Below, one piece after another: positions 1 to 8,457 of a stretch of 64,000 nt of DNA; within the stretch, counting starts at the first letter, position 1; each line of letters starts with the position of its first letter. The position numbers were made by a program, and so were the translations under genes. The stretch lies in contig NZ_DATBKY010000229.1 in assembly GCF_036555685.1 (NCBI RefSeq), positions 17,072 through 81,071 on the forward strand, given 5' to 3'. The notes beneath the pieces were generated by a model that saw nothing but the letters and a program-made list of their open reading frames with translations, made no database searches and was not told the DNA's origin. The stretch comes from Actinophytocola sp036555685 (GTDB lineage Bacteria > Actinomycetota > Actinomycetes > Mycobacteriales > Pseudonocardiaceae).

Positions 1-234
1 CAGCTCGACACGCTGCAGCGCAAGTTCAAGCTGGCCAAGGTCTCCTCCTCGCAGGCCGGCGTGCTGACCGGCCTGAACGACAAGGCGAGCCGCGGCCCGA
101 TCTACCGGGCGCACTACGCGTCCGGCAACCAGGTCGTCCGGGTGCAGGCGCAGGGCCAGGACAAGCAGGCCGTCACGGAGGCGTTCAACGAGCTCCTCGA
201 CGCGCAGCTCGAACGGCTACCCGCGGATGGCTGA
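1..234 (+). CDS. C-terminal end of an unidentified protein (truncated by window edge)
   Basis: The frame is open from the first base and stops at 232-234, giving the last 77 residues. They are hydrophilic and predicted helical, with a stretch reading VVRVQAQGQDKQAVTEAF near the end. No domain is recognised and there is no membrane segment in this part. The stop overlaps the ATG of the next gene by 8 bases, so the two are probably translationally coupled and this protein may belong to the same surface-glycan operon. The product cannot be named without the upstream sequence. Confidence 0.7.
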   Translation, partial: QLDTLQRKFKLAKVSSSQAGVLTGLNDKASRGPIYRAHYASGNQVVRVQAQGQDKQAVTEAFNELLDAQLERLPADG

Positions 235-3200
235 TTCGGGGGGATCGGGGGGCGCGGCCGGAGAGTTCGCCGGCACGGTCGCGGGCACAATCGTCGCGCG
301 CAACTACGTGCCGGCCGCGCGCGTGCTCGCCGACTCGTACGTGCGGCACCATCCGGGTGCGGAGTTCGCCGTCCTGGTGATCGACGCCGAGGAGGACGAG
401 CTCGCCGAGCTGACGTCGGCGGTGCCGGGCATCCGCTTCCTCGGCCCGGACGACATCGACCTCGACCCGAGCGAGTTCGGCCGGATGGCGCTGGCCTACA
501 CGGTCACCGAGCTCTGCACCGCGGTGAAGCCGTGGCTGCTGCGCACGCTCCTCGCCGACCACCCGGTGGCGATCTACCTCGACCCGGACATCGAGGTCTT
601 CGCGCCGTTCGCCGGCGAAGTCGCCCGACGGGCGGGCGAGCACGCGATCGTGCTCACCCCGCACGTGCTGGAGCCGATGCCGCGCGACGGGCTGCGGCCG
701 AGCGAGGCCGACATCATGGCCTCCGGCGTGTTCAACCTCGGCTTCATCGGGGTCTCTCGGGACGCCGCGCAGTTCCTCGCGTTCTGGGCGGACCGGCTGC
801 GCCAGGACGCCATCTCGTCGGTCACCGAGCAGCTGTTCACCGACCAGCGCTGGGTCGACAACGTGCCGGCGCTGTTCGACCACACGGTGATCGACGACCC
901 GGGCTACAACGTCGCGTACTGGAACGTCTACCAGCGCCCGCTCGCCAGGGACGGCGAAGCGGTCACGGCGGCCGGCCGGCCCGTGCGGTTCGTGCACTTC
1001 AGCGGCTACCGGCCGGAGAAGCCGTGGCTCGCGTCCACGCACTATGCCGACAAGCCGCGCGTGCTGCTGTCCGAGTACCCGGTGCTGGCCGAGCTCCTCG
1101 CCGGCTACCGCGCGAAGCTCGCCGACGCCGGCTACCGGCAGGCGCTCGAGGACATCCCGTACCGGTGGAACACGCTCCCCGACGGGACCTACGTGCCACC
1201 GGCCCTGCGCCGTGCGTACCGGCAGGCCTGGGTCGACTCCGAGCGCGAGAAGACGCCCGCGCCGCCCAACCCGTTCCGCGGCGACACCGCCGACGACCTG
1301 CTGGCCTGGGCCACCGCCCCGGCGACCCCGGCGCAGGAGCACGCCGGGCTGAGCCGCTGGGCGTACGCGCTCTGGCTCTCCCGCGTGGACCTCCGGCAGG
1401 CCTACCCGGACCCGCTGCACGCGGACGCCGAGGGCTACCGGCACTGGTGCCGCACGTCCGGGGTCAACGAGCGCGAGCTGCCGGCGGACGCCGTCGCGGT
1501 CCGGCCGGCGGCCGAGCCCGTGCCGGTGTCCGACGAGCTCGGCGCGAACGTGCTCGGCTACCTCACCGCCGAGCTCGGCGTCGGCGAGATGGGCCGGCTC
1601 GTGCACGACGCGGTCGTCGCGAGCGGGGTCCCGGTGGCCACCGCGGTCGAGGAGACGACCGTGGCCAACCGCACGTCGCACCCGCTGCCGGCGGACGCGT
1701 CGCCGGGGGACCCGCGCTACGGCGTCAGCGTGCTCGTGGTCAACGCCGACATGACCGCGCAGACCCTGCGGCTGCACCCGGACCTCGGCCGCGACCGGTA
1801 CGTGGTCGGCGTGTGGTCGTGGGAGCTCGCGGAGTTCCCGCCCACGATGCACCCGGCGTTCGGCCAGGTCGACGAGATCTGGACGATCAGCGACTTCTGC
1901 GCCGCGGCCATCGCCGCGCACTCGCCGGTTCCCGTGCACCGCATCCCGGTGCCGGTTCGCGACCCGCTCGCCGGTCGCGCGCCCGAGCCGCGGACCCCGG
2001 ACGGCGTCACCCGGTTCCTGTTCGTCTTCGACCACAACAGCATCTTCGAGCGCAAGAACCCGCTCGCCGCCATCGAGGCGTTCACCACGGCATTCCCCGA
2101 ACGGACGGACGTCCGGCTCGTGCTCAAGACGATCAACGCCGGCAAGCACCCCGGCGACAGCGAGCGGCTGCGCATGGCGGTCGCGCGCGACGAGCGCATC
2201 GAGCTGATCGAGGGGTACCTCTCCGCCGACGAGGTGGCCAGGCTCTTCGCCTCGGCCGACGGCTACCTGTCGCTGCACCGCAGCGAGGGCTTCGGGCTCA
2301 CGGTCGCCGAGGCGATGGCCCACGGCCTGCCGGTCGTCGCGACGGACTACGGCGGCACGAGCGAGTTCCTGACCGCCGAGACCGGCTGGCCGATCCCGTA
2401 CCGGCTGGTCGACGTCGGCCCCGGCAACGAGCCGTACCCGCGTGACGCGCAGTGGGCCGAGCCGGACGTGGCCGCCGCCGCGGCCGCGCTCCGCGAGATC
2501 GCCGGCGACCCGAAGCGGGCGCTCGAGCGTGGCGCGGCCGCCCGCAAGCACGTGCTCGCCACCCGCACGCTCGCCGAGGCCGCCGAGTGGGCCCGCACCC
2601 GGATCGAGACGGCACACACCACGTGGCGGCAGCGACACCAGGCCGGCACGCGGCCGGACCAGCTCGTGCCGCTCGACCGCAGCCGCGAGGCCTTGCGGTG
2701 GCGGGCGGACCCGTCGGCGAGCAGCAAGGTCCCGATGGCGTCGGCGCTGCGCCGCGGCGTGCTGCGCATGCTCGACCACTACGACCACCACCAGCGCACC
2801 GTGCTCGGCGAGCTGATGAACGGCGTGGCGGAGAGCGTCACCCAGCTCGCCGCCGGGCAGCAGGCGCTGAGCGAGCGGCTCGACCGCCTCGAGCACGGGC
2901 TGACCACGAGCAAGCAGGCGCACCAGCAGCTGAGCGAGGACGTGGCCCGCCTGCCGGGCGAGATGGACCGGCGGATCGGTGCCCAGGCCAACAGCCTCGG
3001 CGAGCGGATCGCCGAGTTCGAGCACGAGATCACCCGCATGTTCCACGAGCGCGCGGAGTGGATGGCCGCGATCGAGGGCGCCACGAGCGAGCTCGCCAGC
3101 GAGGTGCCGCTGCTGCGGACCGGGCTGCTGCGCCACCACGAGCTGGTCAACCCGGCCCCGGCCGGCGGCGAGGCCAGCGAGACCGTGGTCAGCGATGCCG

Positions 3201-3976
3201 GCCCGCTGCGGCTGCCGGCCGAGGACACCGTCGTGCTGCCGTGGCTGCGCCGCTACGGCACTTGGGAGGTCGACGAGGCGCGGCTGATCGACCTGCTGCT
3301 CCCCCGCGGCGGCACGTTCGTCGACATCGGCGCGCACGTCGGCTACTTCACCGTCCGGGCGCTGCGCCGGGTGGGCGCGGACGGCCGCGTGGTGGCGGCC
3401 GAGCCGTGGCAGCGGGTTCGCGACCTGCTCGCGCTCAACGTGTCCGCCAACGTCCCGCCGGACGTGGCCGAGGCGCTCACCGTGGTCCCGGCGGCCGCGT
3501 GGCACGCCGACGGGCCGCTGCGCCTCGCGCTCGCCGACGACGGCAACAGCGGCGACAACCGGGTCGACCCGGCCGGGCCGCTGGAGATCGACGGCGTCCG
3601 GCTCGACGCCCTGCCGGCACTCGCCGGCCGCAAGGTCGACGTGGTCAAGTGCGACGCGCAGGGCCGGGACCACCTCGCGCTGTCCGGCCTCACCGGGGTG
3701 TTCGACGTGCACCGCCCGCACGCGCTGGTCGAGTTCTGGCCGGCCGCGATCGCGGATCTGGGCGACGACCCGGTGACCGTGCTCGACACCTACCGCGCGT
3801 GGGGCTACCGGCCGATTCCGGTCGACGCGGCCGTCGTCGACGGGCTCGAGGCGGCCGGCGGGGCGGCCGCGGCCCGCACGTTCGACCCCGGCCCCGAGCG
3901 GTCGGCCAAGGAGCTGATCGAGGCCGCCGTCGCCACCGGCGAAGGCTTCCTCACGTTGTGGCTGCGTCCGGCATGA
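227..3976 (+). CDS. Three-module protein: nucleotide-sugar glycosyltransferase + GT4 glycosyltransferase + FkbM methyltransferase
   Basis: A 1249-residue cytoplasmic-type protein with three enzymatic modules. Residues about 20-330 look like a GT-A glycosyltransferase: TIVARNYVPAARVLADSY near the start, and a DxD-like metal/nucleotide-sugar motif in YLDPDIEVF at about 117-125. Residues about 430-850 are a GT-B (GT4) transferase, with FERKNPLAAIEAF and the donor-binding EGFGLTVAEAM near 685. Residues about 860-970 are hydrophilic and heptad-like, a probable coiled-coil linker. Residues about 1020-1249 are an FkbM-type SAM methyltransferase (FVDIGAHVGYFTVRAL near 1030, then an acidic VVAAEPW). 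The ATG at 227 overlaps the previous stop, and its own stop overlaps the next ATG by four bases. Expected role: assembly and O-methylation of a cell-surface glycan. Domain families are recognised by motif; the sugars are unknown. Confidence 0.85.
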   Translation: MADSGGSGGAAGEFAGTVAGTIVARNYVPAARVLADSYVRHHPGAEFAVLVIDAEEDELAELTSAVPGIRFLGPDDIDLDPSEFGRMALAYTVTELCTAVKPWLLRTLLADHPVAIYLDPDIEVFAPFAGEVARRAGEHAIVLTPHVLEPMPRDGLRPSEADIMASGVFNLGFIGVSRDAAQFLAFWADRLRQDAISSVTEQLFTDQRWVDNVPALFDHTVIDDPGYNVAYWNVYQRPLARDGEAVTAAGRPVRFVHFSGYRPEKPWLASTHYADKPRVLLSEYPVLAELLAGYRAKLADAGYRQALEDIPYRWNTLPDGTYVPPALRRAYRQAWVDSEREKTPAPPNPFRGDTADDLLAWATAPATPAQEHAGLSRWAYALWLSRVDLRQAYPDPLHADAEGYRHWCRTSGVNERELPADAVAVRPAAEPVPVSDELGANVLGYLTAELGVGEMGRLVHDAVVASGVPVATAVEETTVANRTSHPLPADASPGDPRYGVSVLVVNADMTAQTLRLHPDLGRDRYVVGVWSWELAEFPPTMHPAFGQVDEIWTISDFCAAAIAAHSPVPVHRIPVPVRDPLAGRAPEPRTPDGVTRFLFVFDHNSIFERKNPLAAIEAFTTAFPERTDVRLVLKTINAGKHPGDSERLRMAVARDERIELIEGYLSADEVARLFASADGYLSLHRSEGFGLTVAEAMAHGLPVVATDYGGTSEFLTAETGWPIPYRLVDVGPGNEPYPRDAQWAEPDVAAAAAALREIAGDPKRALERGAAARKHVLATRTLAEAAEWARTRIETAHTTWRQRHQAGTRPDQLVPLDRSREALRWRADPSASSKVPMASALRRGVLRMLDHYDHHQRTVLGELMNGVAESVTQLAAGQQALSERLDRLEHGLTTSKQAHQQLSEDVARLPGEMDRRIGAQANSLGERIAEFEHEITRMFHERAEWMAAIEGATSELASEVPLLRTGLLRHHELVNPAPAGGEASETVVSDAGPLRLPAEDTVVLPWLRRYGTWEVDEARLIDLLLPRGGTFVDIGAHVGYFTVRALRRVGADGRVVAAEPWQRVRDLLALNVSANVPPDVAEALTVVPAAAWHADGPLRLALADDGNSGDNRVDPAGPLEIDGVRLDALPALAGRKVDVVKCDAQGRDHLALSGLTGVFDVHRPHALVEFWPAAIADLGDDPVTVLDTYRAWGYRPIPVDAAVVDGLEAAGGAAAARTFDPGPERSAKELIEAAVATGEGFLTLWLRPA

Positions 3977-5712
3977 CCGACGGTCCGGCCGACGGCAGGA
4001 CGGGCACGGTCGCCGAGGATCGGCCGCCCGTGCCGGCGGCGGCGGACCAGCCGGTCACCGAGCCGGCCCGCCCGCCGTGGCGGCCGACCACCAGACTGCT
4101 CGCCCGGCTGCTCGAGGTCCTCGCCGTCATCCCGGTGATCACCACGCTGCTCGAGGTGCTCGCCGGGCAGCGGCTGCAGTACACCGACTACTGGTACGTG
4201 CTGCTGCGGATCACGAACCCGGACGGCTCGCTGCACATCGCCGGCATGCGGGTGCTGCAGAACGAGCACCCGCTGATGCTGCCGTCGTTCCTCTACTGGC
4301 TTGACGCCCGGCTCGCCGACGGCGACAACCGGATCCTCGGCGTCCTCGTCGTGCTGATCGCGGCGCTGACCGTGCTGCTGCTGCGGTTCGCGCTGCCGAA
4401 GTCGCTGCCGCCGCTGCTTCGGGCCGGCATCGTGGTCGCCGCGTCCCTGCTCGTGTTCAGCCCGCACGGCCTGCACAACTTCGTCCGCGCGATGAGCGGC
4501 TCGGCCTGGCTCACCGCGAACCTGCTGGTCATCGGCGCGCTGCTGCTGGCATACCACCGCAAGTGGTGGCTCGCGTGGCTGCTCGGGCTGCTGGCGTGCA
4601 TGAGCTACGGCACCGCGTTCGCCGTCTGGCCCGCGTTCGCGCTGATGGCCACGCTCGGCCGGGAGGCGTGGTGGAAGCGGCTGGTGCCGCTCGGCGTCGG
4701 CGTGCTCGTAGTGCTGACGTGGATCGGCCTGAAGCCGGCCGTCGACCCCGGCGGCACGCCCACCAACGACCTCGCCAGCCTGCTGTACACGTGGTTCGCG
4801 GTCGTCGGTCACCTGTGGACCTCGGAGAGCTCGGGTGTGGCGGTGCTCGCGGGCGTGGCCGTCGTCGGCATCTACTGCTGGCTCGCCACCACGACCGTCG
4901 GGCGGGACCGGTCGCTGCGGTTCTGGTGGGCGCTCGCGCTGCACGCGTTCGTCGCCAGCGCCATGATCGCGGCGGCCCGGATCGACTTCGGCTCGGACTT
5001 CGGCCTGTCCAGCCGGTACACGTCGCTGTCGGTGCTGATGGCCGTGCCCGCGATCGTGCTGCTGGCCGTCTACATGCACCGCGTCCTGGGCGAGCGGGCG
5101 CAGAAGCTCGCGATCGGGGTGCTCGCGATCGGCCTGCTCGGCTACACGCTCGGCTCGCCGGCGGCGGCCACGATCCGCTCGCAGAACTCCGAGCACCAGC
5201 TCGAGGGCATCGCCCTGCGCGCCGGGCTCGGCGACTCGTATGGTGCCACGCTGCCGCCGGCGAAGGCGCTCGTGCCGCGGCTGAAGGCGATGGGCCACTA
5301 CCCGTTCTCCGACACGTTCACGCTCGGCTGCGGCGGTCCGGAGCTCGGCTCGACGATCGACATGAACGCGATGACGCCGCTCCCGCCGGCCGACTCACGC
5401 AACCCGCGGCAGGCGGCCGGCTCGGTCGACGACATCGAGAGCAAGAACGACGCGGTGATCATCCGCGGCTGGGCGACCGGCGTCGCGGACCCGGTGCGAT
5501 GCGCGCTCGTGGTCGACCCGCGGGGCAAGGTCACCGGCGGCGGGCTCACCCACCTCGCCCGCCCGGACGTGACGAACCGCCTGTCCGGGATCAAGCCGGA
5601 CGTCGGCTTCTCGGTGATCGCCCCGCACGAGGCAGCCGGCCGCGTCGTCATCATCCTGAGCAGCGGCTCGATGCGCTGGCTCGAACCCAAGGCGCCCGAT
5701 TCGGGAAAGTAA
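3973..5712 (+). CDS. Polytopic membrane protein, probable glycan-assembly (GT-C-like) protein
   Basis: A 579-residue protein with a short charged N-terminus (about 40 residues), roughly ten hydrophobic segments between residues 45 and 400, and a soluble C-terminal domain of about 170 residues that would lie on one face of the membrane. The topology resembles GT-C glycosyltransferases or polymerases, but no catalytic signature is certain, so the function is inferred from context. A short acidic-aromatic motif (YTDYWYV) follows the first membrane segment, where GT-C enzymes carry their catalytic acid. The ATG at 3973 overlaps the upstream stop (ATGA), which fixes the start even though the open frame continues further upstream. 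It probably acts on the glycan made by the upstream three-module enzyme. Confidence 0.75.
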   Translation: MTDGPADGRTGTVAEDRPPVPAAADQPVTEPARPPWRPTTRLLARLLEVLAVIPVITTLLEVLAGQRLQYTDYWYVLLRITNPDGSLHIAGMRVLQNEHPLMLPSFLYWLDARLADGDNRILGVLVVLIAALTVLLLRFALPKSLPPLLRAGIVVAASLLVFSPHGLHNFVRAMSGSAWLTANLLVIGALLLAYHRKWWLAWLLGLLACMSYGTAFAVWPAFALMATLGREAWWKRLVPLGVGVLVVLTWIGLKPAVDPGGTPTNDLASLLYTWFAVVGHLWTSESSGVAVLAGVAVVGIYCWLATTTVGRDRSLRFWWALALHAFVASAMIAAARIDFGSDFGLSSRYTSLSVLMAVPAIVLLAVYMHRVLGERAQKLAIGVLAIGLLGYTLGSPAAATIRSQNSEHQLEGIALRAGLGDSYGATLPPAKALVPRLKAMGHYPFSDTFTLGCGGPELGSTIDMNAMTPLPPADSRNPRQAAGSVDDIESKNDAVIIRGWATGVADPVRCALVVDPRGKVTGGGLTHLARPDVTNRLSGIKPDVGFSVIAPHEAAGRVVIILSSGSMRWLEPKAPDSGK

Positions 5713-5792
5713 CCAACCGGCTGTCCGGTCGTTGATCCTCTGGAACCGCGGATATTGACGCACTCCGGCGTCAACAGAACAGCAGGTACCGG

Positions 5793-6884
5793 ATGGCGAC
5801 GCAGGTTGTGCCGGCAGCCGGGTCGGGGCAGGTGGCCGGGTCACACGACCGGCTGGTCAGTCTCGACCTCGTTCGTGTGCTCGCGGTCGTCCTCGTCCTC
5901 TACACACAGCTGGCCTCGTGGTTCCGGGCGAACGCCGAGCCGCTCGGCGCGAGCTCGGTGATCGACGACTTCCTCGTCACGCCGCTGCGCCTGGACGCCG
6001 ACCTCCGCTTCTTCGGTGCCGCCCTGATCTTCGTGGTGACCGGGTTCCTCGCCGGGCACAGCGCGGCCCGGCGAAGCCTCGGCGAGTTCGGGGTGCGGCG
6101 CCTGCTGCGCGTGTTCCCGCCGCTGTGGGCCGCGGTCCTGCTGGCGTGGGCGCTGGTCGCGCTCGGCCGGCCGGCGGTGCCGCGCGCGGACGGCGCCCGG
6201 GCCGGCGACCTGCTGGCCGGCCTCGGGCTGGCGAACTACTTCCAGTCGCCGTCGGTCGCCCTGGTTGGCGCGGCCTGGACGCTGCTGCCGGTCCTCGCGG
6301 TGTACGTGCTGGTGGCGGCACTGCTGCCGGTGTTCCGGCGCAACCCGTGGCTCGTGGTCGCCGTCCAGATCACGGTCTTCTCGGTGCTGCTGTCGATCAT
6401 GCCGAACATCGACGCGGTCGCTGCCGAGGCGGGCGGGGTGATCGGCGCGTACGGCACGGCGGTCGTGCTGGGCGAGGTGATCTGGCTGGTGTGGTCGGGC
6501 CACTCGCCCATGTGGGCAGCCGGCTGCCTCGGCGTCGCCTGCTGGGTCGTGTTCGCCTGGGCCGACCGGCTCGGCTACCACGGCGGCACGGCCTACCCGC
6601 TCGCGCTCGCGTACTCGTTCCTGCTCGTCGTGGCCGCCGTCCAGCTCGGCGACGTCGCCCGGTTCGCGGCGGCCGACTACCTGGCGCGCCGGAGCTACGG
6701 GATCCTGCTGACCCACCAGGCGGTCACCGCGGCCGTGCTGGCCGCGCTCGCCGGGCACGTGCACTCCGCGCTCGCCGCCGCGGCCGCGGTCCTCGCGACC
6801 CTCGCGGCGGCCGAGCTGGTGCACCGCGTGGCCGAGCGGCCGGCGGCGTGGGTCGCTGACCGGTTCGGCCGGGTGGCCTCGTGA
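5793..6884 (+). CDS. Acyltransferase-3 family membrane O-acyltransferase
   Basis: A 363-residue integral membrane protein of the acyltransferase-3 (OafA/YrhL-like) family, which moves acyl groups onto extracellular sugars. After a short N-terminus it begins SLDLVRVLAVVLVLYTQLASWF, the usual first membrane helix, although the typical catalytic His of that helix is replaced by Gln (LYTQL where most members have a YSH-like sequence). It continues with about ten hydrophobic helices, including RRLLRVFPPLWAAV, the conserved R-[RL]-x-R-[IV]-x-P loop. It lies 80 bases after the membrane protein and 19 bases before a second acyltransferase, so an operon is likely. The missing His raises the possibility that this copy is catalytically altered. 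The substrate is unknown. Confidence 0.85.
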   Translation: MATQVVPAAGSGQVAGSHDRLVSLDLVRVLAVVLVLYTQLASWFRANAEPLGASSVIDDFLVTPLRLDADLRFFGAALIFVVTGFLAGHSAARRSLGEFGVRRLLRVFPPLWAAVLLAWALVALGRPAVPRADGARAGDLLAGLGLANYFQSPSVALVGAAWTLLPVLAVYVLVAALLPVFRRNPWLVVAVQITVFSVLLSIMPNIDAVAAEAGGVIGAYGTAVVLGEVIWLVWSGHSPMWAAGCLGVACWVVFAWADRLGYHGGTAYPLALAYSFLLVVAAVQLGDVARFAAADYLARRSYGILLTHQAVTAAVLAALAGHVHSALAAAAAVLATLAAAELVHRVAERPAAWVADRFGRVAS

Positions 6885-6903
6885 GCGAGCTTGCGAGCGA
6901 ACC
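6881..6903 (+). repeat. GAGCGAGCTTGCGAGCG-type intergenic repeat
   Basis: The junction between the two acyltransferase genes consists almost entirely of short repeats of GCGAGC and GAGCGA on either side of a TT centre (GAGCGAGC-TT-GCGAGCGA). From memory, similar strings occur between genes of other Pseudonocardiales, sometimes mis-annotated as coding. That is not verified here. It may be a dispersed small repeat. Confidence 0.4.
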
Positions 6904-8457
6904 ATGGATACCGAGCGACCGCGAGCGGCCGCGCCGAGCCTGCGAGGCGCGGTCGTGAGCAGGGTCGAGAGGTCGAGGCAGAACCGGTTCGTCTTCCTCG
7001 ACATCATGCGCGGCATCGCGCCGGTGCTGGTGATCTACAGCCACGTCGTCGCGCTGTTCCTCAACCCGCACAAGCTCGACTCGCCGGTCGTCGACCTGCT
7101 GAGCGAGCAGTTCCGCGACCCGCTGCGGCTCGAGCAGCAGATGGGCCACTTCGCGGTCGTGATGTTCTTCCTGGTCAGCGGGTTCATCATCACGCAGGTC
7201 GGCACGCAGGAGTCGCATCGCGAGTTCGGCGTGAAGCGGCTTTTCCGGATCTACCCGCTGCTGATCGTGACGGTCGGGCTCACCGCGATCCTGTCCATCT
7301 GGCACCTCCAGGTGCTGCGGACCGGTCAGCACTTCGAGATCACCACGCCGTCCGTGCTGACCAACATGGCGCTGGCGAACTACTTCATGGTGCCGCAGGT
7401 GATCCTCGTCGGGGTCGCCTGGACGCTGGTGATCGAGGTCGTCTTCTACACGATCGTCATGTCGCTGCTCGCGGTGCTGCGGCGGTGGACGTGGGTGGCG
7501 ATCGTCATCGAGCTCGGGCTCGTGCTGGCCGGGCTGTTGCTGGCGCGGGAGTTCGGCTCGTCGTTCTTCCTGCTCGCGGTCAACCTGTCGTACCTGCCGG
7601 TCGTGCTGCTCGGCCAGGTGACCTGGGCGGTGTGGAGCGGGCGGGTGCCGCTGTGGGCGGGCACGCTCCTCGGGTTCGCCTGCTGGACGCTGTACGTGCT
7701 GGGCGACATCCGGAACATGGGCCGGCTGGACGACGCGTACAACTCGACGTTCGCGCTCGGGTTCGGCCTCTTCCTCGCACTGCTGCTGGCCGAGTCCAGG
7801 CTCCGGCCGACGAAGCCGATCTCGTTCCTCGCCGACCGCAGCTACTCGCTCTACCTCCTGCACGGCCCGGTCGCGTTCCCGGTGATGGAGAACCTGCGCG
7901 GAGTCGTCCCCGTGTGGCTGGCGGTGCTCGCCGGGCTGGTGTTGACGGTCGCGGCGGCCGAGGTGACGTTCCGGTTCGTCGAGCAGCCGGGGCAGCGGAT
8001 CGGGCGCCGGCTGACCAGACGCTTCCGCCTGCCCAGGCCGAAGGCCGCCGAACCGGTCCGCGAGGAACCGGCCGAGGACGTCGTGCCCGCACCGGCGGTG
8101 ACCGACCGGATCGAGCCAACCCGGCCCCCGCGCCCGGCCCGGCCTCCCGCCCGGCGCCAGCCCGTACGACCTCAGCCCGCGGCTCAGCCCGCGCGCCCCC
8201 AGCCGGCGTGGCCGAGCACGGACTGGGACGGCGCCGACGTGCCGGCCGCGCGCCGGGTCCCGTCCGTGGAGGACGCGTTCGCGCCCCGGGTCGCCCGGCC
8301 GGCTCCGCCCCGGCCCCGCCGGCCACCGGTCGTGCCTCCCCGGGAAGCTCCGCCGGTGCACGGCTTCCGGCCGACCAACGGGGCCGGGCGGGGGGAAATC
8401 GACCGCGTGGAGCCGAACTCCGTACCCGCCCCTGGCCGCCACCGGCGCAACGACTAA
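6904..8457 (+). CDS. Acyltransferase-3 family protein with long proline/arginine-rich cytoplasmic tail
   Basis: A 517-residue protein. Residues about 25-375 are an acyltransferase-3 domain with some ten membrane helices. FVFLDIMRGIAPVLVIYSHVVALF carries the expected catalytic His in helix 1, and KRLFRIYPLLIV is the conserved loop. Unlike its neighbour, this copy has the key His. Residues about 380-517 form a hydrophilic tail very rich in Pro, Arg and Ala (runs such as RPPRPARPPARRQPVRPQP), probably disordered and cytoplasmic. ATG 6904 is used here; a GTG at 6955 is a possible shorter start. Likely job: acylation of a surface glycan made by the upstream enzymes. Its stop shares bases with the stop of the convergent gene. 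Confidence 0.87.
   Translation: MDTERPRAAAPSLRGAVVSRVERSRQNRFVFLDIMRGIAPVLVIYSHVVALFLNPHKLDSPVVDLLSEQFRDPLRLEQQMGHFAVVMFFLVSGFIITQVGTQESHREFGVKRLFRIYPLLIVTVGLTAILSIWHLQVLRTGQHFEITTPSVLTNMALANYFMVPQVILVGVAWTLVIEVVFYTIVMSLLAVLRRWTWVAIVIELGLVLAGLLLAREFGSSFFLLAVNLSYLPVVLLGQVTWAVWSGRVPLWAGTLLGFACWTLYVLGDIRNMGRLDDAYNSTFALGFGLFLALLLAESRLRPTKPISFLADRSYSLYLLHGPVAFPVMENLRGVVPVWLAVLAGLVLTVAAAEVTFRFVEQPGQRIGRRLTRRFRLPRPKAAEPVREEPAEDVVPAPAVTDRIEPTRPPRPARPPARRQPVRPQPAAQPARPQPAWPSTDWDGADVPAARRVPSVEDAFAPRVARPAPPRPRRPPVVPPREAPPVHGFRPTNGAGRGEIDRVEPNSVPAPGRHRRND

Noticed and set aside
185..3721. Very long open frame on the - strand opposite the glycosyltransferase gene
   Set aside because: It is rich in Arg, Val, Gly, His and Asp without domains; such long shadows are usual in high-GC DNA and the opposite strand has clear motifs.
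2452..3972. Upstream extension of the membrane-protein frame
   Set aside because: The extension overlaps the glycosyltransferase gene in another frame and is Arg/Ala-rich noise; ATG 3973 with overlap is the real start.
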